NCBI RefSeq assembly: GCF_014203235.1
Contig: NZ_JACHIN010000002.1
Coordinates: 737,245-801,244 of the forward strand
Reading direction: 5' to 3'
DNA length: 64,000 nt
Source of the DNA: Nonomuraea endophytica
Lineage (GTDB): Bacteria > Actinomycetota > Actinomycetes > Streptosporangiales > Streptosporangiaceae
Position numbers and translations under genes: made by a program
Shown: in pieces, positions 24,843 to 34,534 of the stretch
How the letters are laid out: each line of letters starts with the position of its first letter
Numbering within the stretch: the stretch's first letter is position 1
The notes under the pieces: generated by a model
The model's input: the letters and a program-made list of their open reading frames with translations, nothing else
Told to the model about the DNA's origin: nothing
Database searches by the model: none

Positions 24843-26363
24843 ATGAGGGCTACTCGAACCCCCCGATTAGTGCTGCTCGTGACGAGCATGATCGCCATGC
24901 TCACCCTCGTCCTGCCGACCACGACCGCCCGCGCGAACGCGAAGGCCGCCCCGCTCGGCGACGCCTTCGCCCAGGCCGCGCAGACCTACAAGGTGCCCCG
25001 CGACCTGCTGGCCACCATCGCCTACGCCGAGACCCACTTCGACGGGCACGTCGGCGCGCCCAGCGCCAGCGGCGGCTACGGCGTCATGCACCTGGTCAGC
25101 AACCCCACCGCCAAGGTCCTGGAGAAGGCCGCCGAGCTCACCGGCCTGTCCACGCGGGCGCTCAAGCGCGACGCCGCGGCCAACGTCAAGGGCGGCGCCG
25201 CCGTGCTGCGCGCCTACGCCGACGAGCTCGGGCTGGCCGCCGACGCGGCGCTCGGCGCGTGGTACCCGGTCGTCGCCAAGTACAGCAACGCCGCCGACCC
25301 GGCCACCGCCCGCCTGTACGCCGACACCGTCTACGACTTCCTCGGCAAGGGCCTGACCGGCACCGCGGGCGCCGAGCAGATCAGCGTTCCCGCCCAGATG
25401 GTCACCGCCGAGCGCGGCGCGTACGAACAGGCCCAGGACCTCACCGCGATGGCCGCCCTCAGCCCCGACTACCCGCCGGCCGCGTGGGTCGCCGCGAACT
25501 CCGGCAACTACACCGCCTCCAGCCGCGAGTCCAGCTACAACATCGACCGGGTGATCATCCACGTCACGCAGGGCTCGTACGCCGGCACCATCTCCTGGTT
25601 CCAGAACCCGAGCGCCAACGTCTCCGCCCACTACGTGATCCGCTCATCCGACGGCGCGGTCACCCAGATGGTCCGTGACAAGGACGTCGCCTGGCACGCC
25701 GGCAACTGGAGCTACAACACGCGTTCCATCGGCATCGAGCACGAGGGCTTCGTCGACAACCCCTCGTGGTTCACCGACGCCATGTACCGCAGCTCGGCGG
25801 CGCTGACCGCCTACCTGTGCAACAAGTACGGCATCCCGAAGACGCGCACCGGCATCATCGGGCACAACGAGGTCCCCGGCGCCACCCACACCGACCCCGG
25901 CCGGCACTGGGACTGGAACAAGTACATGCAGTACGTCACCGGAGGCGGCGGCACCACCTGGTCCACCATCGTGGACAACACGACCGCCGACCGGTTCAGC
26001 TCCAGCGCCAACTGGGGCACCTCGACGTACTCCACCCAGCGCCACGGGCCCGACTACCGCTACGCCGAGCCCGTCGCCGCCAGCGACCCGGCCTGGTACA
26101 AGGCCGGCATCCCCACCGCCGGCACCTACAAGGTCGAGGTCTGGTACCCGGCGCTGCCCGGTTACAACAGCTCGGCCCCGTACATCGTGGCCGCCTCGGG
26201 CGGCAACCAGACGGTCTACGTCGACCAGCGTTCCGGCGGGGGCGGGTGGCGAAGCATCGGCACCTTCTCGCTCAACGCCGGTGACTACAACGTGGTCGGG
26301 GTCAGCCGCTGGACGTCCGGCGTCGGCCTCGTGATCGCCGACGCCGTGCGGATCAGCAAATAA
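24843..26363 (+). CDS. Secreted N-acetylmuramoyl-L-alanine amidase with golvesin-like C-terminus
   Basis: A 506-residue exported cell-wall hydrolase. The signal peptide covers about residues 1-32. Residues 35-170 look like a lysozyme/SLT-like helical domain (LLATIAYAETHFDGHVGAPSAS has the Glu and the GxxS spacing seen in transglycosylases). Residues 220-365 are Amidase_2: VIIHVTQGS supplies the first zinc histidine and GATHTDPGRHWDW the others. Residues 380-506 match the golvesin C-terminal/carbohydrate-binding module (GDYNVVGVSRWTSG, VIADAVRI). It probably cleaves peptidoglycan; a second catalytic activity in the N-terminal domain is inference. Confidence 0.9.
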   Translation: MRATRTPRLVLLVTSMIAMLTLVLPTTTARANAKAAPLGDAFAQAAQTYKVPRDLLATIAYAETHFDGHVGAPSASGGYGVMHLVSNPTAKVLEKAAELTGLSTRALKRDAAANVKGGAAVLRAYADELGLAADAALGAWYPVVAKYSNAADPATARLYADTVYDFLGKGLTGTAGAEQISVPAQMVTAERGAYEQAQDLTAMAALSPDYPPAAWVAANSGNYTASSRESSYNIDRVIIHVTQGSYAGTISWFQNPSANVSAHYVIRSSDGAVTQMVRDKDVAWHAGNWSYNTRSIGIEHEGFVDNPSWFTDAMYRSSAALTAYLCNKYGIPKTRTGIIGHNEVPGATHTDPGRHWDWNKYMQYVTGGGGTTWSTIVDNTTADRFSSSANWGTSTYSTQRHGPDYRYAEPVAASDPAWYKAGIPTAGTYKVEVWYPALPGYNSSAPYIVAASGGNQTVYVDQRSGGGGWRSIGTFSLNAGDYNVVGVSRWTSGVGLVIADAVRISK

Positions 26364-26367
26364 CGGC

Positions 26368-26398
26368 TTTGGGGGTACGGCGGCGCCGTACCCCCAAA
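26368..26398. terminator. Bidirectional terminator after the amidase
   Basis: GGGGGTACGGC pairs with GCCGTACCCCC, flanked by TTT and AAA, between the amidase and the convergent cimA end. Confidence 0.8.
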
Positions 26399-26428
26399 AA
26401 TCCCTAACACGCGGCCCTTTACGGCCTG

Positions 26429-28003
26429 CTACAACTCGCGGCCCGCGCGCAGCAGACCATAGGTGACGGCCTGCTCCAGGGCCTGCCAGGAGGCGTCGAT
26501 GATGTTCTCGTCCACGCCGACCGTGGCCCACTCGCCCGTGGCGTCGCTGGTGGTGATGAGGACGCGGGTGATGGCGTCGGTGCCGTGGGTGCCCTCGAGT
26601 ATGCGGACCTTGAAGTCGATCAGCTCGACCGCGGCCAGCTCGGGGTAGAGCTTCTCCAGGCCCAGGCGGACCGCCCTGTCGAGGGCGTTGACCGGGCCGT
26701 TGCCCTCGCCGGTGGCCACGATGCGCTCGCCCTTGGCGTGCAGTTTGACGGTGGCCTCGCTGACCAGTTCGCCGCCCTTGGTGCGCTCGACGATCACCCG
26801 CCAGGACTCGACCTCGAAGTGGCGCCTGCGCTCGCCGTGCAGGGTGTCGCGCAGCAGCAGCTCGAACGAGGCGTCGGCGGCCTCGAACGTGTAGCCCTGG
26901 GACTCCAGCTCTTTGACCCGGTCGACCAGTTCCTTGGAGGTCTCGGCGGACAGCTGGTAGCCCAGCTCGCGGCCCTTCAGCTCGACGCTGGCCCGTCCGG
27001 CCATGTCGGAGACCAGCATGCGCATGTCGTTGCCGACCGCGGCGGGGTCGATGTGCTGGTAGAGGTTCGGGTCCACCTTGATGGCGCTGGCGTGCAGGCC
27101 GGCCTTGTGCGCGAAGGCGGACATGCCCACGTAGGGGGCGTGCGAGTTCGGGGTGACGTTGGTGACCTCGGTGATCGCGTGGGCGATCCGGGTCATGTCC
27201 TGCAGCGCGGTCGGCGGAACCAGGTCGAAGCCCCGCTTGAGCTGGAGGTTCGCCACGACCGTGAACAGGTTCGCGTTGCCGGATCGCTCGCCGTAACCGT
27301 TGGCGCAGCCCTGCACGTGGGTCGCGCCCGCCTTCACCGCGGCCAGCGTGTTCGCGACCGCGCAGCCGGTGTCGTCGTGGCAGTGGATGCCCACGCGGGC
27401 GCTGGTCTGGACGGCCGCGTACACCACCTCGGCGAGTTCGTCGGGAAGCATGCCGCCGTTGGTGTCGCACAGGGCGACCACGTCCGCCCCGGCCTCGGCA
27501 GCGGTCCTGAGGACCTCGAGAGCGTAGTCTGGATTCGACCTGTATCCGTCGAAGAAGTGCTCGGCGTCGAGGAAGACCCGCTGGCCCTCCGCTTTCAGAT
27601 GAGAGACGGTGTCGCGGATCATCGCGAGATTCTCACTGAGGGTCGTGCGGAGGGCCAGCTCCACGTGCCGGTCGTGGCTCTTGGCGACAAGAGTCACGAC
27701 CGGCGCGCCGGATTCGCGCAGTGCGGCTACCAAAGGGTCATCGGCTGCCTTCATGCCTGCCCGGCGGGTCGCGCCGAATGCGGCAAGCTGCGCGTGCTTC
27801 AGGTCGAGCTCTGTTTGAGCCCGCCTGAAGAACTCTGTGTCCTTGGGGTTGGCGCCAGGCCAGCCCCCCTCGATGAAACCGACGCCCAGGCCGTCCAAGT
27901 GGCGCGCGATCGACAGCTTGTCGGCCACCGTGAGGTTGAGGCCTTCTTGCTGTGCGCCGTCGCGCAGCGTGGTGTCGTACACGTGGAAGCGGTCGTCGGC
28001 CAT
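26429..28003 (-). CDS. cimA: (R)-citramalate synthase
   Basis: A 524-residue enzyme condensing pyruvate and acetyl-CoA to citramalate, the threonine-independent route to isoleucine. It starts MADDRFHVYDTTLRDGAQQEG (HMGL-like catalytic start), carries the metal-binding HCHDDTGCAVAN, and ends in a LeuA-type regulatory domain (about residues 400-524) where isoleucine feedback is usual. The full-length match to the CimA/LeuA2 group rather than LeuA rests on GGWPGANPKD and length. A leader peptide and terminator hairpin precede it. LeuC/D and LeuB in this window would process its product. Confidence 0.93.
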   Translation of the reverse strand: MADDRFHVYDTTLRDGAQQEGLNLTVADKLSIARHLDGLGVGFIEGGWPGANPKDTEFFRRAQTELDLKHAQLAAFGATRRAGMKAADDPLVAALRESGAPVVTLVAKSHDRHVELALRTTLSENLAMIRDTVSHLKAEGQRVFLDAEHFFDGYRSNPDYALEVLRTAAEAGADVVALCDTNGGMLPDELAEVVYAAVQTSARVGIHCHDDTGCAVANTLAAVKAGATHVQGCANGYGERSGNANLFTVVANLQLKRGFDLVPPTALQDMTRIAHAITEVTNVTPNSHAPYVGMSAFAHKAGLHASAIKVDPNLYQHIDPAAVGNDMRMLVSDMAGRASVELKGRELGYQLSAETSKELVDRVKELESQGYTFEAADASFELLLRDTLHGERRRHFEVESWRVIVERTKGGELVSEATVKLHAKGERIVATGEGNGPVNALDRAVRLGLEKLYPELAAVELIDFKVRILEGTHGTDAITRVLITTSDATGEWATVGVDENIIDASWQALEQAVTYGLLRAGREL

Positions 28004-28026
28004 CTGATTGGTCTCCCGTGGAAATG

Positions 28027-28056
28027 AAAAAGACCCCTCACGGACGTGAGAGGTCT
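28027..28056 (-). terminator. Attenuator terminator in the cimA leader
   Basis: On the minus strand AGACCTCTCACG and CGTGAGGGGTCT form a 12-bp stem followed by TTTT, 24 bases before the cimA ATG. A full terminator between promoter and gene, with a Leu/Ile leader peptide just ahead, points to attenuation. Confidence 0.75.
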
Positions 28057-28090
28057 GCGCGCTGGCGGTGTCCTTTGTCAGCCAGCGCGC
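28057..28090 (-). promoter_or_regulatory. Leader hairpin before the cimA terminator
   Basis: GCGCGCTGGC and GCCAGCGCGC form a 10-bp stem whose 5' arm is the end of the leader-peptide frame, including its Ala-Gly-stop codons. A ribosome at the stop codon would open it, as expected of an attenuation hairpin. Confidence 0.6.
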
Positions 28091-28119
28091 CTGCCGATAA
28101 TGAGCAGACCGTAGAACAT
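28078..28119 (-). CDS. cimA leader peptide (MFYGLLIIGRRAG)
   Basis: A 13-codon frame, ATG at 28119 to TGA at 28078, with four consecutive branched-chain codons CTG CTC ATT ATC (Leu-Leu-Ile-Ile) followed by GRRAG. The form is like that of known actinobacterial ilv/leu leader peptides, which end in Arg/Gly residues before an attenuator. No strong ribosome-binding site is seen. Stalling at these codons when charged Leu or Ile tRNA is scarce would regulate cimA, whose pathway leads to isoleucine. The assignment is from sequence pattern only. Confidence 0.65.
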   Translation of the reverse strand: MFYGLLIIGRRAG

Positions 28120-28132
28120 GGTGATGCCGAGT

Positions 28133-28159
28133 GTGCCACATGGATTCACCATCTGGCAC
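28133..28159. promoter_or_regulatory. Inverted repeat upstream of the cimA leader peptide
   Basis: GTGCCA-N15-TGGCAC lies 14 bases upstream of the leader-peptide ATG. It may be an operator near the promoter; no promoter boxes are convincing. Confidence 0.3.
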
Positions 28160-28233
28160 GCTGGTCTCACGTTCTGGGACATTCTTTGTACGACGAGGCG
28201 CTGACATGGGCGGCTTCGGGTGGTGACGGTCGT

Positions 28234-28881
28234 TCAGACGGTGATGCCGTCGCCGCCCGTGATGAGCTGCTCCAGGGCCTTCGGGTCGAACGCGACGTCA
28301 CCCAGCATCTCGCCGTTGAACAGCACCGTCGGCGTCCCGTCGAGGCGGACGCCGTCGTTCTGGCTGAGGTGCTGCTTGGCGAAGGCCTGCGTGGTCACGC
28401 ACTCGTCCACCGAGGCGCCCGCCTTGCGCGCGGCGCCGACCAGCTCGTCCGGCGTGAACCCGCTGGCAGTGCCGTGCGGAGCCGGTTGAATGGCGTAAAG
28501 CTGATCACGGAAGGCCAGCCAGTTGGCCGCGGGCACACAACGGGCGGCGGCGGCCGCGCGGACGCTGTTGGACCGCATCGGCTCGTCCCGGAAGATCGTC
28601 ACCGGATGGAAGACCACCTTCACACTGCCCGCCTTGGCCAGGCGCTGAAGCGTGGGATCCACGGCGGCGTGAAGCTGCTTGCAGATAGGACAGTCGAAGT
28701 CCTCATACAGATCGAGGACCGGCGTGGTAACCCCCGGCCTGGCCAGCACCATCGAGCCGTCCGGCTGGCGGGTGAGCTGGTAGGTGCCCGGTTTGCCACC
28801 CGTGTCGGCGAAGGCCAGAACGGCGACTATGGCAAGCACGACACACGCGGCAACACATGCCGCCACCAGCCTCTTGTTCAT
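28234..28881 (-). CDS. DsbA-family thioredoxin-fold protein, membrane anchored
   Basis: A 215-residue protein with one N-terminal hydrophobic segment (about residues 7-24) that anchors it or is cleaved, and a DsbA-like domain with the redox pair Cys64-Pro-Ile-Cys67 in EDFDCPICKQL. The cis-Pro loop is visible as DGTPTVLFNG. It probably forms or isomerises disulfides in exported proteins. The ATG at 28881 places the hydrophobic stretch at the N-terminus; an in-frame start at 28899 is less likely. Confidence 0.9.
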   Translation of the reverse strand: MNKRLVAACVAACVVLAIVAVLAFADTGGKPGTYQLTRQPDGSMVLARPGVTTPVLDLYEDFDCPICKQLHAAVDPTLQRLAKAGSVKVVFHPVTIFRDEPMRSNSVRAAAAARCVPAANWLAFRDQLYAIQPAPHGTASGFTPDELVGAARKAGASVDECVTTQAFAKQHLSQNDGVRLDGTPTVLFNGEMLGDVAFDPKALEQLITGGDGITV

Positions 28882-29013
28882 CGCAGGCGACCCTATCATT
28901 TACGACATATTGCCCAAATATTCGAACTGACTTGCTAGGTCTTTTCGAGGGCATTACCTTGGGTCGCGCGCCAATCACATTGCGTTCATCTCTCAGGAGG
29001 GGATGATGGAACC

Positions 29014-29601
29014 ATGGCCAAGCTGCTCGCGCGTCCCACTGCCGAAGAGCATCCGTCTGACCAGCACTACCGGGCGGCGTGCAGGCTGTTCCCCGAGCAT
29101 CGCGTGGAGCTCATCGACGGCCGGATCGTGGTGAACCCCGTGCCCACCGGACTCCACAACAACATCATCGCGCTGCTTCTCTTCCAGATCACCGGCTTGC
29201 TGGTGGAGAAGGACTGGCGGCCTTGGACCAACATCAAGCTGTTCCTGGGAACCCAGAGCGACAGGTTCATCCCGGACCTCGTGATCGTCTCCAAGCGGCC
29301 GCGCATGTGGGGCGATGACGAGGTGTACGCCGACGACACGAAACTGGTCGTGGAGGTCGTCTCCCCCAGCAGCGTCCACGACGACTACGTCATCAAGCCC
29401 AAGGCCTACGCCGCCGCGAAGGTTCCCGCCTTCCTCCGCATCGACCCGGCCAAGTCGACGGCCAGCCTGTTCACCCGCCCGTCCGCAGACGGCTACACCG
29501 TTTACGCCGAAGTCGCCATGGGCGCGCCACTCGCCATGCCCGACCCCTGGAACCTCATCCTCGACACGGGCGAACTCCATGACGCCGAGACCTCCGGCTG
29601 A
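29014..29601 (+). CDS. Uma2 family endonuclease (PD-(D/E)XK fold)
   Basis: A 195-residue protein of the Uma2/DUF820 family. The nuclease residues are visible: Glu in VELIDGRIVV, Asp in IPDLVIVSK, and the pair in LVVEVVSPSS, followed by KPKAYAAAKVP. These genes are very numerous in actinomycetes and cyanobacteria; biological targets are mostly unknown. It is preceded by AGGAGGGGATG, a strong ribosome-binding site. It stands alone; the O-methyltransferase follows 14 bp later. Confidence 0.9.
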   Translation: MAKLLARPTAEEHPSDQHYRAACRLFPEHRVELIDGRIVVNPVPTGLHNNIIALLLFQITGLLVEKDWRPWTNIKLFLGTQSDRFIPDLVIVSKRPRMWGDDEVYADDTKLVVEVVSPSSVHDDYVIKPKAYAAAKVPAFLRIDPAKSTASLFTRPSADGYTVYAEVAMGAPLAMPDPWNLILDTGELHDAETSG

Positions 29602-29615
29602 TCGACAATGACGCC

Positions 29616-30260
29616 ATGAAGAACTTCGTGCTCGACCAGCCGATCGCCCAATACATCCACGAACACACCACGCGCCCCGATCCGCTTCTTGAGCAACTCG
29701 CCATCGAGACCCGCGAGGCCACCGGCGACCAGGCCAACATGCAGATCTCCGCTTCCCAGGGACGTCTGCTCACCATGCTCACCCAGCTCGTCGAGCCGTC
29801 GGTGGCGGTCGAGGTGGGCACGTTCACCGGCTACTCGTCGCTCTGCCTCGCCCGTGGGCTGTCCGGCGGGCACCTCTACTGCTACGACGTGAGCGAGGAG
29901 TGGACCGCGATCGCCAAGCGCTACTGGGAGGACGCCGGCGTATCCGACCGCATCACCCTGACCCTCGGCCCCGCCACCGAAACCCTGCCCGCCCTCCAGC
30001 GCTCCGTCGACCTGGCCTTCATCGACGCCGACAAGCCCGGCTATCCCGCCTACTACGAACTGCTGATGGAACGCCTGCGTCCTGGCGGACTGATCATGGT
30101 GGACAACACCCTGTGGACCGGGTACGTGGTCGACCCGTCGAGGAACGACGAGAACACGGTGGCGATCCGCGAGTTCAACGACATGGTGATGCAAGATCCG
30201 CGCGTGACCACGACCATCCTCCCGATCTCCGACGGCCTCACCTTGATCCGCAAGAACTGA
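29616..30260 (+). CDS. Class I SAM-dependent O-methyltransferase (CCoAOMT-like)
   Basis: A 214-residue protein close to the small bacterial catechol/caffeoyl-CoA O-methyltransferases. It has the SAM loop VEVGTFTGYSSLCLA, the metal-binding Asp in LAFIDADKPGYPAYYE, and MVDNTLWTG with the second metal Asp. It begins 14 bp after the Uma2 gene. The physiological acceptor is unknown. Confidence 0.92.
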   Translation: MKNFVLDQPIAQYIHEHTTRPDPLLEQLAIETREATGDQANMQISASQGRLLTMLTQLVEPSVAVEVGTFTGYSSLCLARGLSGGHLYCYDVSEEWTAIAKRYWEDAGVSDRITLTLGPATETLPALQRSVDLAFIDADKPGYPAYYELLMERLRPGGLIMVDNTLWTGYVVDPSRNDENTVAIREFNDMVMQDPRVTTTILPISDGLTLIRKN

Positions 30261-30728
30261 CCAACCCACTGCCCTGGTGCTCCACGCGGTCCAGCCGTGG
30301 GGTCCTCCTGGCACGCCCGCGTTCTTCCGCCTAAGACCCATGGGTCAGCGCGCGGTCAGGCTGGCCACGGTTCGCCTCGTGTCCGTCCGGCGCGTCGGCC
30401 TCGTGTTCTTCCGGCGTGGCCTCCGGCTGGGCGGCTCCGGCTGGGCTCCGGGCGGACTCTGTCGGGTGGGTGTCCGTCCGGCAGATACCCCGTCGTGTCG
30501 ATGCCTGTCCAGTGGAGGGCTCCCCCGGCCATGCTTCGATGGCGGCACTCTCCTGGGGGCAGGGCACAGGTGGCGGTGTTCTCCAGGGTGTCCGGGGTCA
30601 GGGTGTGCTGCCCCACGGGGTGTGCTGCCCCACGGGGTGTGCTGCCCCACGCGGTGTGGGGCAGCGGCACGAGGTGTGGGGCAGCGGCACGAGGTGTGGG
30701 GCAGCGTGGGATGTGGGGCAGCTTGGGG
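30261..30728. other. Gene-free region ending in an inverted-repeat array
   Basis: About 470 bases between the O-methyltransferase and the end of ilvE. The first 330 are GC-rich with no credible gene on either strand. The last 125 hold the CTGCCCCAC / GTGGGGCAG array described separately. Confidence 0.6.
30606..30722. repeat. CTGCCCCAC inverted-repeat array after ilvE
   Basis: Three CTGCCCCAC units, period 17, are followed by four GTGGGGCAG units with periods 20, 20 and 17. Each unit of the first set can pair with any of the second, so several alternative long hairpins are possible. The array ends about six bases from the ilvE stop codon. Confidence 0.75.
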
Positions 30729-31826
30729 TTAGCTGATCTTGTGGATCCAGCTGTGGGGGTCGGGGCGGGTGCCGTACTGGATGCCGACGAGTTCGTCGCG
30801 GATGCGCATCGTGACCGGGCCCGGGGTGCCGTCGCCCACGGTCCAGGCGCGGTCGGCGCCCTTGACCGAGCCGACCGGCGTCACCACGGCGGCGGTGCCG
30901 CAGGCGAAGACCTCGGTCAGTTCGCCCGACTCGCAGCCTGCCTGCCATTCCTCGATCGACAGGCGGCCCTCTTCGGCCTTCAGGCCGAGGTCGCCGGCGA
31001 GCGTGAGGATGGACTCGCGGGTGATTCCGGGCAGGAGCGTGCCGGTGAGGGCGGGGGTGAGGAGGCGGTCGCCGTACACGAAGAAGAGGTTCATTCCGCC
31101 CATCTCCTCCACGTACCGGTGCTCGTGGGAGTCGAGCCAGACGACCTGGTCGCAGCCCTGGGCGACGGCCTCGCGCTGGGCGACGAAGGCTCCGGCGTAG
31201 TTGCCGCCGCACTTGGCGGCGCCGGTGCCGCCGGGGGCGGCGCGGGTGTATTCCGTCGAGAGCCACACGGAGACGGGCTTGACGCCGCCGCTGAAATACG
31301 AGGCGGCGGGTGAAGCGATGACCATGAAGCGGTAGTTCTCGGACGGGTAGTTGACGCCGAGGCCGACCTGGGTGGCGATGATGAACGGGCGCAGGTAGAG
31401 GCTGTGGCCCTCGGTGGTCGGGACCCAGTCGCGGTCGGCCTGGACGAGGAGTTCGAGCGCCTCGACGAAGGTGTCTTCCGGCAGTTCCGGCATGGCCATG
31501 CGCAGGCAGGACTGGTTGAAGCGGGCGGCATTGGCGTAGGGGCGGAAGGTGACGATGGAGCCGTTCGCGTGCCGGTAGGCCTTGAGGCCCTCGAAGAGCT
31601 CCTGCGCGTAGTGGAAGACGGAGGTCGCGGGGTCGAGCGTGAGCGGTCCATACGGCGTGAGGCGGGCGTCGTGCCAGCCGGTGCCCTCGGTGTAGTCGAT
31701 CGAGACCATGTGATCGGTGAAGGCCTTCCCGAACCCGGGGCTCGCCAGTACCGCCTCGCGCTCTGCCGCGGTGCGAGCGTGGTCGGATAGCTGCACGTCG
31801 AAGCTGAGCTTCTGAGAGGTGGTCAT
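30729..31826 (-). CDS. ilvE: Branched-chain amino acid aminotransferase
   Basis: Transfers amino groups in the last step of Ile, Leu and Val synthesis. 365 residues, fold type IV PLP enzyme: the catalytic lysine is in [12 protein letters not shown], with [13 protein letters not shown] and [13 protein letters not shown] forming the cofactor-phosphate site. The ATG at 31826 (MTTSQKLSF) is preceded by AGAAGGA. It lies downstream of leuB on the same strand, but a terminator at 31930-31966 separates them, so it likely has its own promoter. Confidence 0.97.
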   Translation of the reverse strand: MTTSQKLSFDVQLSDHARTAAEREAVLASPGFGKAFTDHMVSIDYTEGTGWHDARLTPYGPLTLDPATSVFHYAQELFEGLKAYRHANGSIVTFRPYANAARFNQSCLRMAMPELPEDTFVEALELLVQADRDWVPTTEGHSLYLRPFIIATQVGLGVNYPSENYRFMVIASPAASYFSGGVKPVSVWLSTEYTRAAPGGTGAAKCGGNYAGAFVAQREAVAQGCDQVVWLDSHEHRYVEEMGGMNLFFVYGDRLLTPALTGTLLPGITRESILTLAGDLGLKAEEGRLSIEEWQAGCESGELTEVFACGTAAVVTPVGSVKGADRAWTVGDGTPGPVTMRIRDELVGIQYGTRPDPHSWIHKIS

Positions 31827-31929
31827 GACGGAGATCCTTCTCTTTCTCTGAGGTCTACCCTGCATCCATTCTGCGCCGGATCGGGTAGAGGGAACTTACT
31901 GCATCTAAAAGGACGACCGTTAGGGCGCA

Positions 31930-31966
31930 ACGAAAACGCCCGGAGGCTCTCGCGAGCCACCGGGCG
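31930..31966 (-). terminator. Terminator after leuB
   Basis: Minus-strand hairpin CGCCCGG-TG-GCTC with GAGC-CTC-CGGGCG type pairing, followed by TTTTCGTT. It would stop leuB transcription before ilvE. Confidence 0.7.
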
Positions 31967-32136
31967 TGGGTGGTCAGGCGGCCGCGAGTGCGCTGGGGGC
32001 GCCTGGGCCGCTTGTCAGGTTGATACCGGGGTGTTCACGAGCTGCGGGTTCGCACGCTGCCTGCCGTACCTCCGCAGATGTCAAAAAGACCCTTCTGCGG
32101 TACGACGGGCTGCTCGTGGGCCGGTGGCCTGCGGCG
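31967..32136. other. leuB 3' region with a second hairpin
   Basis: CCGCAGA at 32071 and TCTGCGG at 32093 enclose a short stem with flanking CCGTACC/GTACGACGG complementarity. It contains AAAAAG inside the loop and no coding frame. It may be part of the leuB mRNA end. Confidence 0.4.
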
Positions 32137-33192
32137 TCAGGCGCCGCCGGATACTCGGGCGGCGATGTCGTCGCCGATTTCCCGGGTGGTGCGGGCGGCG
32201 GCGTGCGAGAGGCGCTCGACGATGTCGTCGGCGACGGCCTGCTCGACGCGGGCGGCCTCGGCGGTCAGCCCGACGTGGTCGAGGAGCATGGCGACCGAGA
32301 GGATGGTGGCGGTCGGGTCGGCCTTGCTCTGCCCGGCGATGTCGGGCGCGCTGCCGTGCACCGGCTCGAACATGCTCGGCGCGGCGCCCTCGGGGTTGAT
32401 GTTGCCGCTGGCCGCGAGGCCGATGCCACCGGCCACCGCGGCGCCGAGGTCGGTGATGATGTCGCCGAACAGGTTGTCGGTGACGATCACGTCGAAGCGC
32501 TCGGGCTGGTTGACGAAGAACATCGTGGCCGCGTCGATGTGCACGTAGTCGGTGGTGACCTCGGGGTATTCCTCGGCCACGCGGTCGAAGGTGCGCTGCC
32601 AGAGGTCACCGGCGAAGGTGAGCACGTTGGTCTTGTGGACCAGCGTGAGCTTCTTGCGCGGGCGGCTCTGCGCCTTGGCGAAGGCGTAGCGGACGACGCG
32701 CTCGACGCCGTAGGCGGTGTTGATGGACTCCTGCGTCGCCACCTCATGCGGTGTGCCCTTGCGCATGGCCCCGCCGGTACCGGCGTAGAGCGACTCGGTG
32801 CCTTCGCGGACGACGACGATGTCGATGTTCTCGGGCGGCGTGTCGGCCAGCGGCGTCGCGACGCCGGGCAGCAGCTTGACCGGGCGCAGGTTGACGTAGT
32901 GGTCGAAGTCGAAGCGGATGCGCAGGAGCAGGTCGCGCTCCAGCAGGCCGGGCGGCACCTTGCGGGGGTCGCCGACGGCGCCGAGCAGGATCGCGTCGTA
33001 GCCGCGCAGCTCCTGCAGCACGGAGTCGGGTAGAACCTCGCCGGTCCTGGCATAGCGGTCCGCGCCGAGGTCGTACTCGGTGATGTCGAACTTGGGACCG
33101 ACCGCCTGGAGAACCTTGAGGCCCTCGGTGACGACCTCGGTACCGATGCCGTCTCCGGGGATGACGGCCAGGCGAATGCTACGCGACTCCAT
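32137..33192 (-). CDS. leuB: 3-isopropylmalate dehydrogenase
   Basis: Oxidises and decarboxylates 3-isopropylmalate with NAD in leucine synthesis, and methylmalate in the citramalate route. 351 residues; starts [13 protein letters not shown], has the substrate-binding [13 protein letters not shown] loop and the metal-binding [13 protein letters not shown], and ends in the NAD-binding [10 protein letters not shown] region. The ATG at 33192 gives [10 protein letters not shown]; an in-frame start 48 bases upstream is unlikely. Confidence 0.97.
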   Translation of the reverse strand: MESRSIRLAVIPGDGIGTEVVTEGLKVLQAVGPKFDITEYDLGADRYARTGEVLPDSVLQELRGYDAILLGAVGDPRKVPPGLLERDLLLRIRFDFDHYVNLRPVKLLPGVATPLADTPPENIDIVVVREGTESLYAGTGGAMRKGTPHEVATQESINTAYGVERVVRYAFAKAQSRPRKKLTLVHKTNVLTFAGDLWQRTFDRVAEEYPEVTTDYVHIDAATMFFVNQPERFDVIVTDNLFGDIITDLGAAVAGGIGLAASGNINPEGAAPSMFEPVHGSAPDIAGQSKADPTATILSVAMLLDHVGLTAEAARVEQAVADDIVERLSHAAARTTREIGDDIAARVSGGA

Positions 33193-33295
33193 GGGCGGTA
33201 CCTTACCGGTTCGTCTCGCCTGCCGAGCAACCCATCTCATTTTCCGGACACTGCATTTTGCCCGATTTGCACGCTTTTGACTGTTTCGTTAGAGT

Positions 33296-34241
<946 letters not shown>

Positions 34242-34404
34242 CGAGCTTCGGTTTCTGATTGTCTTCTGCTCGTCTTCTGATGGCGCAGCCGCCCGCTGGC
34301 CCTGTCGGCGCGGGTTCTGTCAGCGCTAAATCTGTCAGCGCTGGCCGTTCTGCCCCGCGCGGGTTCTGCCCCGCGCGGGTTCTGCCACTGCGTGTTCTTC
34401 TCTT

Positions 34405-34439
34405 ACGGCAAGCCAGCCACCCCCGCCCGCCGCACGTGG
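34405..34439 (+). repeat. Dispersed repeat, partial copy E
   Basis: ACGGCAAGCC followed by CACCCCCGCCCGCCGCACG; it resembles the first 35 bases of the full repeat and the partial copy at 53223. The rest of the element is missing. Confidence 0.5.
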
Positions 34440-34534
34440 ACCTGTCTGTCCAGGGAAACGGTCGTCCAGCGGGGGTGGCTGGCCGCCGTTACGACCGCAC
34501 GTGCAGATGGCACCCCGCGTACCCCCCGCCGATC

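Noticed and set aside
28133..28159. A second attenuation hairpin of cimA
   Set aside because: The stem is only six bases with a long loop and lies ahead of the leader ORF; kept as a possible operator instead.
30606..30722. A CRISPR or REP-type array
   Set aside because: Units are in both orientations with 17-20 bp periods; this suits hairpins rather than spacers.
31967..32136. A small gene between leuB and ilvE
   Set aside because: The only frames lack a start signal and the region folds into hairpins consistent with an mRNA end.
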